A DNA stretch of 64,000 bases from Streptomyces sp. 7-21 (lineage in GTDB: Bacteria > Actinomycetota > Actinomycetes > Streptomycetales > Streptomycetaceae), in assembly GCF_016741785.1 (NCBI RefSeq), contig NZ_JAERRL010000003.1, positions 248,001 to 312,000 of the forward strand, read 5' to 3'. The position numbers and the translations under genes are program-made. Position 1 is the first letter of the stretch, and each line of letters starts with the position of its first letter. The notes below the pieces were generated by a model that searched no databases, was not told the origin of the DNA, and worked only from the letters and a program-made list of their open reading frames with translations. This document shows positions 8,689-17,022 of the stretch, one piece after another.

Positions 8689-9276
8689 ATGACTGAGCCG
8701 AGGAACGAACCTCCGCAGGAAAACACCCCGCACGTCCTGGTCGTCGGCCCGGACGGCATGGCCCTGGGCAGCGCGGCGCCGAAGGGAAACGGGGGTGACG
8801 GAGGGGAGTCGGACGAGAACTCCGAGACCCCGGTGACCGAAATGGTGGAGCAGCCGGCCAAGGTCATGCGCATCGGCAGCATGATCAAGCAGCTGCTCGA
8901 AGAGGTGAAGGCCGCTCCCCTGGACGAGGCCAGCCGGGCGCGTCTGAAGGAGATCCACGCCAGCTCGGTCAAGGAGCTGGAGGAAGGGCTCGCGCCGGAG
9001 CTGGTCGAGGAGCTGGAGCGGCTGTCGCTGCCGTTCACCGACGACAACGTGCCCACCGAGGCTGAGCTGCGCATCGCCCAGGCGCAGCTCGTCGGCTGGC
9101 TGGAGGGCCTCTTCCACGGCATTCAGACCGCGCTGTTCGCCCAGCAGATGGCCGCCCGGGCCCAGCTGGAGCAGATGCGCCGCGCCCTGCCGCCCGGCGC
9201 GCTCGGCGGCGGCGACGGCGGCGAGCAGCACGCCGAGGAGCGGCGCGGGGGCGCGCGCTCCGGGCCGTACCTGTGA
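8689..9276 (+). CDS. bpa: Bacterial proteasome activator Bpa/PafE
   Basis: The 195-aa protein matches Bpa (PafE), an ATP-independent ring-forming activator that opens the actinobacterial 20S proteasome and feeds it unfolded proteins. The conserved core is VEQPAKVMRIGSMIKQLLEE, then LKEIHASSVKELEEGLAPEL and RIAQAQLVGWLEGLFHGIQT (four-helix bundle). The C-terminus ends GPYL, the HbYX-like tail that docks between proteasome subunits. The Gly-rich linker before the tail is typical. The ATG at 8689 has GGAGG only 1 nt away; an in-frame TTG at 8674 is an alternative start. Genes for proteasome subunits or Pup are not in this window. Confidence 0.95.
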   Translation: MTEPRNEPPQENTPHVLVVGPDGMALGSAAPKGNGGDGGESDENSETPVTEMVEQPAKVMRIGSMIKQLLEEVKAAPLDEASRARLKEIHASSVKELEEGLAPELVEELERLSLPFTDDNVPTEAELRIAQAQLVGWLEGLFHGIQTALFAQQMAARAQLEQMRRALPPGALGGGDGGEQHAEERRGGARSGPYL

Positions 9277-9304
9277 CCTCGCCCGGCGCCCGGCCGGGAC
9301 GACG

Positions 9305-9348
9305 CGACGGGCGGTGCGGCACCGCACGGGGTGCCGCACCGCCCGTCG
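9305..9348. terminator. Strong bidirectional hairpin between bpa and bkdC
   Basis: A perfect 19-bp stem (left arm 9305-9323, right arm 9330-9348) encloses a 6-nt loop, midway between convergent bpa and the BKD operon. Being perfectly symmetrical it can act in both directions. Confidence 0.8.
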
Positions 9349-9407
9349 CTGTCCCGTCGCTGTCCCGTCGTTGCCGCTCGCTTCTGTCCGGCCGGGGCCG
9401 GCCGGGA

Positions 9408-10835
9408 TCAGCCCCAGGTGATCAGACGCTTGGGGCGCTCCAGCACGGCGGCGACGTCCGCCAGCACCTTTGAGCCCAGCTCGCCGTCGACGAGGCGGTG
9501 GTCGAACGACAGGGCCAGGGTCGTCACGTGACGCGGCTTCACCTTGCCCTTGTGCACCCACGGCCGCTCCTTGATCGCGCCGAACGCCAGGATGGCGGAC
9601 TCGCCGGGGTTGAGGATCGGGGTGCCGGCGTCGATGCCGAAGACGCCGATGTTGGTGATGGTCAAGGTGCCGCCCGTCATGTCCGCCGGTGACGTCTTCC
9701 CCTCGCGCGCGGTCGTCACCAGGTCGCCCAGCGCCCGCGCCAGCTCGGGCAGGGACTTGGCGCCGGCGTCCTTGATGTTCGGCACGATCAGGCCGCGCGG
9801 GGTGGCGGCCGCGATCCCCAGGTTGACCGCGTCCTTGTAGACGATCTCCTGGTTCTCCTCGTCCCAGGCGGCGTTGATCTCGGGGTTCCGGCGCACGGCG
9901 AGCAGCAGCGCCTTCGCCACCAGCAGCAGCGGCGTCACACGCACGCCCGCAAGGTCCGGGTCCTTCCGCAGCCGCTCCACCAGCCGGACGGTGCGGGTGA
10001 CGTCGACGGTGACGAACTCCGTGACGTGCGGCGCGGTGAACGCGCTGCTCGTCACCGCCTGCGCGGTCGCCTTCCGCACGCCCCGGATCGGCACCCGCCG
10101 CTCCCCGGCCGCGGTGGCCTTCCCGGGGGCCGGGGCCGGCGCCTCGGCCGGTGCCGGTGCCGGGGCGGGGGCGGCCTGTGCCTCGGCGGCGCCGCGCACG
10201 TCCTCCCGCGTGATGATCCCGCCGGGACCGGTCGGCACCACCGCCGACAGGTCGATCCCCAGGTCCTTGGCCAGCTTCCGCACGGGCGGCTTCGCCAGCG
10301 GCCGTCCCCCGGACTCCGGCACCCGCCGTCCCCGGGCCGCCGGGGCCGGTACCGGTGCCGCCGGGGCCGGGGCCGGAGCGGCCGGTGCCGGGGCCGGAGC
10401 GGCCGGTGCCGGGGCCGCCTCGCCGGCGGCCGCCTCGCCAGCGGCCGGCTTGCGGCGGCGCCGGTGCGGGGTGCCGTTGGCGACGCCGTAGCCGACGAGG
10501 ACCGGCTCGCGCCGCTCCCCGTCCTCCGCCGCGCCGCCCTGTGCCGCGCCGTCCTCCGCCGTGCCGCCGGACTCACCGTCCGCCGGGCCGTCCCCCGGCC
10601 CGGTGTCGATGGCGATGATCGGCGTGCCCACGTCCACCGTGGCGCCCTCTTCGAACCGCAGCTCCCGGACGGTGCCGTCGTACGGGATCGGCAGCTCCAC
10701 CGCCGCCTTCGCGGTCTCGACCTCGACGACCATCTGGCCGTCCGTCACCGTGTCGCCCACCTGGACGAGCCACTTGAGAATCTCGGCCTCGGTCAGCCCT
10801 TCGCCCACGTCGGGCATCTTGAACTCGCGGATCAC
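9408..10835 (-). CDS. bkdC: Branched-chain alpha-keto acid dehydrogenase E2 (cluster 1)
   Basis: The 475-aa dihydrolipoamide acyltransferase transfers acyl groups from lipoate to CoA, giving isobutyryl-, isovaleryl- and 2-methylbutyryl-CoA for branched fatty acids and antibiotic starter units. The N-terminal lipoyl domain begins IREFKMPDVGEGLTEAEI with the lipoylated Lys in VETAKAAVELP. A Pro/Ala linker follows, then the E1/E3-binding peptide (PPVRKLAKDLGIDLSAVVPT) and the catalytic domain with FDHRLVDG near the end. The start is a GTG preceded by GAGGGAG. It is the last gene of bkdA-bkdB-bkdC, 9 bp after bkdB. An acetoin or pyruvate complex is less likely given the E1 partners. Confidence 0.93.
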   Translation of the reverse strand: MIREFKMPDVGEGLTEAEILKWLVQVGDTVTDGQMVVEVETAKAAVELPIPYDGTVRELRFEEGATVDVGTPIIAIDTGPGDGPADGESGGTAEDGAAQGGAAEDGERREPVLVGYGVANGTPHRRRRKPAAGEAAAGEAAPAPAAPAPAPAAPAPAPAAPVPAPAARGRRVPESGGRPLAKPPVRKLAKDLGIDLSAVVPTGPGGIITREDVRGAAEAQAAPAPAPAPAEAPAPAPGKATAAGERRVPIRGVRKATAQAVTSSAFTAPHVTEFVTVDVTRTVRLVERLRKDPDLAGVRVTPLLLVAKALLLAVRRNPEINAAWDEENQEIVYKDAVNLGIAAATPRGLIVPNIKDAGAKSLPELARALGDLVTTAREGKTSPADMTGGTLTITNIGVFGIDAGTPILNPGESAILAFGAIKERPWVHKGKVKPRHVTTLALSFDHRLVDGELGSKVLADVAAVLERPKRLITWG

Positions 10836-10844
10836 GACACTCCC

Positions 10845-11822
10845 TCAGTACGCCAGCGCGCGATCGACGCTGTCCAGGATCCGGTCCAGGCCGGGCAGGT
10901 ACTCCTCCTCCAGCCGCGCCGGCGGATACGGCGCGTGGTACCCGCCGACGCGCAGCACCGGCGCCTCCAGGTGGTAGAAGCACCGCTCGGTGATCCGGGC
11001 GGCGACCTCGGCGCCGGCCCCGAAGAACACCGGTGCCTCGTGCGCGATGACGAGACGGCCGGTCTTCTTCACGGACGCGGTCAGGGTGTCGAAGTCGATC
11101 GGCGAGATCGACCGCAGGTCCACCACCTCAAGCGACCGCCCCTCCTCCTCGGCGGCCAGCGCCGCCTGGAGCGCGGTGCGGACCATCGGCCCGTACGCGG
11201 CGAGCGTCAGGTCGCTGCCCTCGCGCACCACGCGCGCGGCGTGCAGCGGGCCCGGGATGCCCTCCGGATCGACCTCGCCCTTCTCCCAGTACCGGGCCTT
11301 GGGCTCGAAGAAGATCACCGGGTCGTCGCACTCGATGGCCTGCTGGAGCATCCAGTAGGCGTCGGAGGGGTTCGACGGAGTGACGATCTTCAGGCCCGCC
11401 ACGTGCGCGAACAGCGCCTCCGGCGACTCGCTGTGATGCTCCACGGCCCCGATGCCGCCGCCGTAGGGGATGCGGATGACCACGGGCAGCCGCACCATGC
11501 CCAGGGCCCGCGCGTGCAACTTCGCGAGCTGGGTGACGATCTGGTCGTAGGCGGGGAAGACGAAGCCGTCGAACTGGATCTCCGTCACCGGCCGGTAGCC
11601 GCGCAGCGCCAGGCCGATCGCCGTGCCGATGATGCCGGACTCGGCGAGCGGGGTGTCGAGGACGCGGCGTTCGCCGAAGTCCTTCTGCAGGCCGTCGGTG
11701 ACGCGGAAGACGCCGCCGAGCTTGCCGACGTCCTCGCCCATGACGAGGACCTTGGGGTCGTTGTCGAGCGCGGTGCGCAGCGAGAGGTTGAGCGCCTTGG
11801 CGAGCGCCATCGCCTGGGCCAT
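10845..11822 (-). CDS. bkdB: Branched-chain alpha-keto acid dehydrogenase E1 beta (cluster 1)
   Basis: The 325-aa beta subunit of the thiamine-diphosphate E1 component starts MAQAMALAKALNLSLRTAL. It has the transketolase pyrimidine-binding pattern VLVMGEDVGKLGGVFRVTDG, IGLALRGYRPVTEIQFDGF and IRIPYGGGIGAVEHHSES, then a C-terminal transketolase domain with LRSISPIDFDTL. It pairs with the adjacent E1 alpha to decarboxylate valine-, leucine- and isoleucine-derived keto acids. The ATG lies 1 nt after the bkdA stop, which implies translational coupling. Confidence 0.94.
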   Translation of the reverse strand: MAQAMALAKALNLSLRTALDNDPKVLVMGEDVGKLGGVFRVTDGLQKDFGERRVLDTPLAESGIIGTAIGLALRGYRPVTEIQFDGFVFPAYDQIVTQLAKLHARALGMVRLPVVIRIPYGGGIGAVEHHSESPEALFAHVAGLKIVTPSNPSDAYWMLQQAIECDDPVIFFEPKARYWEKGEVDPEGIPGPLHAARVVREGSDLTLAAYGPMVRTALQAALAAEEEGRSLEVVDLRSISPIDFDTLTASVKKTGRLVIAHEAPVFFGAGAEVAARITERCFYHLEAPVLRVGGYHAPYPPARLEEEYLPGLDRILDSVDRALAY

Positions 11823-11823
11823 G

Positions 11824-12915
11824 TCAGTTCCCCTCCTCGAACGAGGCCGCGTAGGCCGCGTAGTGGGCGCGTTCCTCGTCGACGAGCGCGTGGCCGTCGG
11901 CGTAGACGTGGTCGAAGATCGCCGTGCCGTCCGGGTCGGGCATCGTGCGGATCGCCTCCCGCACCCGCCGCGCCATCCGGTCGCTCTCCTCGTCGAGGCG
12001 GGTGTAGAACTCCTCGTCCGCCAGGCCCTCGCGGTCGAGGTGGCGGCGCAGGCGCAGGATCGGGTCCTTCGCCTCCCACTCCTTCAGCTCCTCGCTGGTG
12101 CGGTAGCGGGTGGGGTCGTCGGAGGTGGTGTGGGCGCCCATCCGGTAGGTGTAGGCCTCCACGAGCACGGGGCCCTGGCCCGTCCGCACCTGGTCGGCGG
12201 CGGCCCGGGTGACGGCCAGGACGGCCAGCACGTCGTTGCCGTCGACGCGCACGCCCGGGAAGCCGTAGCCCTGGGCGCGCTGGTAGAGCGGCACCCGGGA
12301 CTGGCGCTCGGTGGGCTCGGAGATGGCCCACTGGTTGTTCTGGCAGAAGAACACCACCGGGGCGTTGTAGACGGCGGCGTAGGTGAACGACTCGCCGACG
12401 TCGCCCTGGCTGGAGGCGCCGTCGCCGAAGTAGGCGACGACGGCCGCCTCGGCGCCGTCCATGGCCACGCCCATGGCGTAGCCGGTGGCGTGCAGCGTCT
12501 GGGCGCCGATGACGATCGTGTAGAGGTGGAAGTTGTTGCTGTTCGGGTCCCAGCCGCCGTGGTTGACGCCCCGGAACATGCCCAGCAGGCTCGTCGGGTC
12601 CACGCCGCGGCACCAGGCGACGCCGTGCTCGCGGTAGGTCGGGAAGACGTAGTCGCTGTCGCGCAGGGCGCGTCCCGAGCCGATCTGGGCGGCCTCCTGG
12701 CCGAGCAGGGAGGGCCACAGGGCCAGTTCACCCTGGCGCTGGAGCGCGGTGGCCTCGGCGTCGAAACGGCGGGTGAGGACCATGTCGCGGTACAGGCCGC
12801 GCAGTTCCCCGGGTGTGATCTCGAGGGAGTACTCGGGGTGTTCGACCCGCTCGCCCTCGGGTGTCAGCAGCTGCACCATGGTGGTGCCGGCTGCGGTGGT
12901 CGTCTCCACGGTCAC
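11824..12915 (-). CDS. bkdA: Branched-chain alpha-keto acid dehydrogenase E1 alpha (cluster 1)
   Basis: The 363-aa alpha subunit contains the thiamine diphosphate motif from GDGASSQGD to the paired Asn in FFCQNN, and the phosphorylation-loop-like YRMGAHTTSDDPTRYR. The GTG start (VTVETTTAAGTT) is chosen because GGAGG lies exactly 7 nt upstream; longer frames run into non-coding DNA. It is first in the bkdABC operon. The upstream ~400 bp is shared with a divergent response regulator gene. A second cluster of identical order lies at 45.6-49.1 kb. Confidence 0.94.
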   Translation of the reverse strand: MTVETTTAAGTTMVQLLTPEGERVEHPEYSLEITPGELRGLYRDMVLTRRFDAEATALQRQGELALWPSLLGQEAAQIGSGRALRDSDYVFPTYREHGVAWCRGVDPTSLLGMFRGVNHGGWDPNSNNFHLYTIVIGAQTLHATGYAMGVAMDGAEAAVVAYFGDGASSQGDVGESFTYAAVYNAPVVFFCQNNQWAISEPTERQSRVPLYQRAQGYGFPGVRVDGNDVLAVLAVTRAAADQVRTGQGPVLVEAYTYRMGAHTTSDDPTRYRTSEELKEWEAKDPILRLRRHLDREGLADEEFYTRLDEESDRMARRVREAIRTMPDPDGTAIFDHVYADGHALVDEERAHYAAYAASFEEGN

Positions 12916-13320
12916 TCGTGCTCCTCCGTCGGTCCGGCCCCCGGGGTCACCGGGCGGCCAGTGCGGTCCGCCCGGACCCGTGCGGCGCACGGGGTGGGTG
13001 CGGCGCGGACGGAGCCGAGCGGTTTCTCACAGACCACAGTCGTTTCTCGCGTCCCGTTCGGCGGCCCGCTAGAAGCACGGTACCCAGAGGAGCCACGACT
13101 CGCGCAAGTGCCCTGACCTGCGGATTTACTGGGAAATCCAAGTATTCGGCAGGCGTTACGCATCGGCGTGGAACGACACTGGTCCACGTGATCCATAGCT
13201 TCGCAAAGCCGTGGGACACTCGCACCGTAGCGCCGCTGCCCGGAGGACCGGAAGGGATCGGACGGCAATCGGGCCACGCGTCAGAGCGCGTGCCAGGCCG
13301 GGCTGTGTGACACTTGCTGC
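12916..13320. other. Intergenic region between bkdA and the response regulator gene
   Basis: This 405-bp non-coding stretch between divergent genes is less GC-biased than the flanking genes. The only clear structure is a perfect inverted repeat GGATTT-n6-AAATCC at 13122-13139. Promoters for both directions must lie here; I could not assign -10/-35 boxes with confidence. Short frames inside it show no ribosome binding site or recognisable product. Confidence 0.6.
13122..13139. promoter_or_regulatory. Perfect inverted repeat, possible operator
   Basis: GGATTT and AAATCC form a perfect 6-bp inverted repeat around a 6-nt spacer, between the divergent bkdA and response-regulator genes. It is the only AT-containing dyad I see there, and is a candidate regulator site. 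Confidence 0.35.
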
Positions 13321-13986
13321 GTGCCCGAAGACGGACAAATCACCGTGTTTCTCCTCGATGACCACGAGGTGGTGCGGCGGGGCGTGAGCGACCTGCTGTC
13401 CGCGGAGCCGGACATCGAGGTCGTCGGCGAGGCCGGCACCGCCGCGGAAGCGGTCGCCCGCATCCCGGCCGCCCGGCCCGACGTCGCGGTGCTGGACGTG
13501 CGGCTGCCCGACGGCAGCGGCGTGGAGGTCTGCCGCGACGTCCGCTCGCGGGACGAGTCCATCAAGTGCCTGATGCTGACGTCGTACTCGGACGACGAGG
13601 CGCTCTTCGACGCCATCATGGCGGGCGCCTCCGGATACGTGCTCAAGGCCATCGGCGGCGCGGAACTGCTGACGGCGGTCCGCGACGTGGCGGCCGGGAA
13701 GTCGCTGCTCGACCCCGACGCCACCCAGCGCGTACTCGAACGTCTGCGCGGTGGGGGACCCGCGGAGGGCGGTGATGACCGGCTCGCCCGGCTGACGGAC
13801 CAGGAGCGCCGGATCCTTGACCTGATCGGGGACGGGCTGACCAACCGGGCCATCGGCGAGGAGCTGCATCTGGCCGAGAAGACGATCAAGAACTACGTGT
13901 CCAGCCTGCTGGCGAAGCTGGGCATGGAGCGGCGGTCGCAGGCCGCCGCGTACGTCGCACGGCGCAAGGCCGAAAAGCGCCGCTGA
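13321..13986 (+). CDS. Orphan NarL/DevR-type response regulator
   Basis: The 221-aa regulator has a receiver domain (Asp13/Asp14 in FLLDDHEVV, phospho-acceptor Asp59 in VLDVRLPDG, Thr/Ser in LTSYSD, Lys in VLKAIGG) and a C-terminal LuxR helix-turn-helix ([44 protein letters not shown]). It most resembles the DevR/DosR group. The GTG start is supported by family length; I see no clear Shine-Dalgarno, so a leaderless message is possible. No histidine kinase gene lies nearby. It is divergent from bkdA and convergent with the phosphotransferase gene. Confidence 0.93.
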   Translation: MPEDGQITVFLLDDHEVVRRGVSDLLSAEPDIEVVGEAGTAAEAVARIPAARPDVAVLDVRLPDGSGVEVCRDVRSRDESIKCLMLTSYSDDEALFDAIMAGASGYVLKAIGGAELLTAVRDVAAGKSLLDPDATQRVLERLRGGGPAEGGDDRLARLTDQERRILDLIGDGLTNRAIGEELHLAEKTIKNYVSSLLAKLGMERRSQAAAYVARRKAEKRR

Positions 13987-14020
13987 CGCGCCGCTGCCCG
14001 GCGGCCCGGCCCGGCGGCGG

Positions 14021-15088
14021 TCAGTCGCAGAAGGCGTCGCGCACCGCCGGCGCGTTCCGCGTCCACCACACCACCAGCGCGGCGGCCGCCGGGAACTGCG
14101 GATCGGCCCGGTGATCCCCCCGCTCGTAGTGCCAGGTCAGCATCCAGAAGTCGTTCAGCCGCTCCCACCACACGCGGTGCACGGCGGCGGCCAGCTCCTC
14201 TGCCGGGGCCCCGGCGGCCCGCCGGTAGGCGCGGGCGTAGGCCCGCACCTTCGGCAGGTCCAGCCCGCCGTCGGGCCGGAGGAAGAAGATAGCGGCCGCC
14301 CGCACCGCCTCCTCGGCGCGCGGCTGCACCCCCAGCCGGTCCCAGTCGATGATCGCGACCGGCTCGTCGGGCCCGTCCCCCGGGGCGCCGGACCCGCCCC
14401 GGTACAGCAGGTTCAGCGGGTGGAAGTCGCCGTGCACCCACCCGGCCGCGGGTATCTGCTCGGCGGTCGGCTTGGCGTGGGCGTGCCGCCGCAGCAGCTC
14501 GCGCCGCTCCAGCAGCCGGTGCTCGGCCAGCTCGTCGAAGCCGCTGCGGCGCGGGCGCTCGCGCACGCGCGCCAGCAGCCGGTCGATCAGCGCGTACGTG
14601 TCGCTCGGCTCGGCCGCGGCGGCCGTGGCGGGGATTCCGGCCGGGCGCACTATGACGCGTTCCAGCGCCCGGTGCACCCGCCCCAGCAGCGCGCCCAGGC
14701 GGCGGCAGTCGGCGCCGCTCAGCTCGCCGCCGCGGCGGTGGCGGCCCTCGACCCACGGGTGCAGCGCGTAGCGCCGCCCCCGGTGGACGACGACCGTCTC
14801 ACCGTCGCGGTCCGGCACCGGCGGCGTCACGGGCAGGCCGAGGCGCGCGAGTTCGGCCATGGCACGGTGCTGGCGCCGCAGCACGCGGACCGTCGTGCCG
14901 CCCCGGGCCGGGCGGGCGGCGTCCACGTCGTCGAGGTGGTGCTTGAGGAAGAACCGGCCCCGGGTGGTGGCCAGCCGGTAGCCGTGGTTCAGCAGGCCCT
15001 CGGACAGGGGCTCGCAGGACACCGGCTCGCCCGCGTCATACCGGCGCAGCACCGCGGAGAGCGTGCGCCCGGACAGCGGCGGCGCCAC
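14021..15088 (-). CDS. Aminoglycoside-phosphotransferase-fold kinase (APH family)
   Basis: The 355-aa protein has the APH/choline-kinase fold: an N-lobe with RGRFFLKHHLDD, the catalytic loop WVHGDFHPLNLLYRG and the metal-binding VAIIDWDRLGVQPR. The small-molecule or protein substrate is unknown; homutserine- or spectinomycin-kinase-like families share these motifs, so I do not call it a resistance gene. The GTG start begins one nt after the stop of the upstream Ser/Thr kinase, giving a TGAGGTG junction and translational coupling. Longer in-frame versions read through the kinase's acidic tail and are artefacts. Confidence 0.85.
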   Translation of the reverse strand: MAPPLSGRTLSAVLRRYDAGEPVSCEPLSEGLLNHGYRLATTRGRFFLKHHLDDVDAARPARGGTTVRVLRRQHRAMAELARLGLPVTPPVPDRDGETVVVHRGRRYALHPWVEGRHRRGGELSGADCRRLGALLGRVHRALERVIVRPAGIPATAAAAEPSDTYALIDRLLARVRERPRRSGFDELAEHRLLERRELLRRHAHAKPTAEQIPAAGWVHGDFHPLNLLYRGGSGAPGDGPDEPVAIIDWDRLGVQPRAEEAVRAAAIFFLRPDGGLDLPKVRAYARAYRRAAGAPAEELAAAVHRVWWERLNDFWMLTWHYERGDHRADPQFPAAAALVVWWTRNAPAVRDAFCD

Positions 15089-15089
15089 C

Positions 15090-16799
15090 TCAGCCGTCGT
15101 CGGAGCCGCTGCCCCCGTCCGTCTCCTCACCGGTCGGCGACGTGGTGGGGTCGGTCGGGTCCTCGGGCTCCGTGTCGTCCGTCGGCAGCGGGTCGTCCGG
15201 CTCTTCCTCGGTCTGCTCCGGCGGCTGCTCCGGCTCGGGGTCCTCCGGCTGCGAGGACGTGTCGTCGCCGGTCGGCTGCCCGCCCTCGCTCTGCTCGGGC
15301 GCGTCCGGCGTGGAGCCGTCGTCGCTCCACGACGGGTCCTCGGGCTGGTAGTAGTCCGAGTCCTGCTGCGTCCCGTCGTCCCCCACGCCGTCGGTGGACG
15401 GGGTCTCGCCGCTGTCGTCGTCGCCGCCCGCGCCGCCGGTGCCGCGGTCGTCCTCCCGCCCGCGGTCGTCATCGGTCTGGCTCTGCTCGGCGTCGCCGTT
15501 GCCGCCGGAGTCACCGCCGAGGTTGGCGGCGACCAGCACGCCCGTGCCGATGGCCACCACCGCCAGCAGCGCGACCAGCAGCAGGCGGCCGCGGCCGCCG
15601 GTGCGCCCGCCGCCGGAGCCGCCCGCGCCGCCCTCGTCCGGGTCGCCCAGCAGCATGGGCGCGGCGAGCTGCCCGGTGGGCGTCTCGGCCCCCGGCGCCC
15701 GCGTCGCGCGGGTGGGGGCGGGGGTGCCCATGGCGGGGGTGGTGCCGGTGACGCCGGTGGGGCCGGTGTTCCACAGGCCGCCGGTGTGGCCGCCGTGCTC
15801 CTCCAGCATGCGCAGCGCGTACTGCACCAGGCCGCGCATCTCCTCGGCCGACTGGAACCGGTCGTCGGGGTCCTTGGCGAGCGCCCGCATCACCAGGCCG
15901 TCCAGCTCCGGCGGCGACGACGGCGAGACCTCCGACGGCAGCCGCGGCGTGTCCTGGACGTGCTGGTACACCACGGACAGCGGCGTCTCGCCGGTGAACG
16001 GCGGCCGCAGCGCCAGCAGCTCGTACAGCAGGCAGCCGACCGCGTACAGGTCGGAGCGGGTGTCGATCGTCTTGCCCAGCGCCTGCTCGGGCGAGAGGTA
16101 CTGCGGCGTGCCCATGACCATGCCGGTCTGCGTCATCGTCTGGGCGGCGCCGTGCAGGGCCCGGGCGATGCCGAAGTCCATCACCTTCACGCTGCCGGTG
16201 TCGGTGATGATGACGTTCGCCGGCTTGATGTCGCGGTGCACGATGCCGTGCTGGTGGCTGTAGGCGAGGGCCTCCAGCACGCCGGAGACGATCCGCAGCG
16301 CCTGCTCCACCGGCGGGGCCTCGGCGTTGACCAGCAGGTCGCGGATGGTGCGGCCGTTGATCAGCTCCATCACCATGTAGGGCACGACGCTGCCGCGCCC
16401 CGTGGTGGTGGTCATGTACTCCTCGCCGGAGTCGTAGACCGCGACCACCGCGTGGTGGTTCAGGCCCGCCACGGACTGCGCCTCGCGGGTGAAGCGGGCC
16501 TTGGAGACCGGGTCCTCGGCCAGGTCCGGGCGGAGCAGCTTGATGGCGACAGGACGGCCGAGCCGGACGTCCTCGGCGGCGAACACCTCGGCCATGCCAC
16601 CGCGGCCGATGCGGTGTGTCAGGCGGTAACGGCCCTCGCCCACGAGGCCGTTGTTCCCCCACATCTCGGGAGTTTCCGGAGTTTCGGAAGCTTCGGGGGT
16701 CTCAGACGTCTCGGGCGAATCGGGCGTGCCGGGCACCTGGCTACCGGCCGCCTCGGACCCCCTCTCCTCAGGGCCCGCAGCGCCTTCGTCCTGTGCCAT
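15090..16799 (-). CDS. Membrane Ser/Thr protein kinase (PknB/PASTA-lineage, no PASTA)
   Basis: The 569-aa kinase has an N-terminal low-complexity segment of TPE/TSETPE repeats. A Hanks-type catalytic domain follows: glycine loop IGRGGMAEVF, VAIKLLRPDL, HRDIKPANVII, DFGIARAL, GTPQYLSPEQALG. Then come a juxtamembrane linker, one membrane helix (LLLVALLAVVAIGTGVLVAANL) and a ~120-residue extracellular tail rich in Asp, Glu, Ser and Pro in place of PASTA repeats. The ATG (MAQDEG) has GAGGA upstream at correct spacing. It is coupled to the phosphotransferase downstream and divergent from a second Ser/Thr kinase, a common actinomycete arrangement. The Thr-rich N-terminus could be autophosphorylated. 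Confidence 0.93.
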   Translation of the reverse strand: MAQDEGAAGPEERGSEAAGSQVPGTPDSPETSETPEASETPETPEMWGNNGLVGEGRYRLTHRIGRGGMAEVFAAEDVRLGRPVAIKLLRPDLAEDPVSKARFTREAQSVAGLNHHAVVAVYDSGEEYMTTTTGRGSVVPYMVMELINGRTIRDLLVNAEAPPVEQALRIVSGVLEALAYSHQHGIVHRDIKPANVIITDTGSVKVMDFGIARALHGAAQTMTQTGMVMGTPQYLSPEQALGKTIDTRSDLYAVGCLLYELLALRPPFTGETPLSVVYQHVQDTPRLPSEVSPSSPPELDGLVMRALAKDPDDRFQSAEEMRGLVQYALRMLEEHGGHTGGLWNTGPTGVTGTTPAMGTPAPTRATRAPGAETPTGQLAAPMLLGDPDEGGAGGSGGGRTGGRGRLLLVALLAVVAIGTGVLVAANLGGDSGGNGDAEQSQTDDDRGREDDRGTGGAGGDDDSGETPSTDGVGDDGTQQDSDYYQPEDPSWSDDGSTPDAPEQSEGGQPTGDDTSSQPEDPEPEQPPEQTEEEPDDPLPTDDTEPEDPTDPTTSPTGEETDGGSGSDDG

Positions 16800-17022
16800 C
16801 AGTCCTCGCCGTTGTCGCTTGGTCGCGGTGCCATCAAACCGGTTCAGAGGGCAGACTGACAAGTTGACTCCGCCCGGCCCGGACGGTCCGTGGCGGCGAT
16901 CACGGAACGGACAACGAGCTTGACGTCAAAGTGCGCTCAGGCAGACTTGGGCCGGGAACCGGTCCGCAACGACGCTCGCCGCTCCGCCGCACTCCGCACC
17001 GCTGACAGGGGGGACACACCAG

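Noticed and set aside
10026..12212. Plus-strand frame of 728 codons across bkdC and bkdB
   Set aside because: Shadow of the E2 and E1 beta genes, without any recognisable domain.
14021..15514. Long N-terminal extension of the phosphotransferase gene to 15514
   Set aside because: The extra residues are antisense-free but low-complexity Arg/Thr text that reads through the acidic tail of the upstream kinase; the GTG one nt after the kinase stop is the better start.
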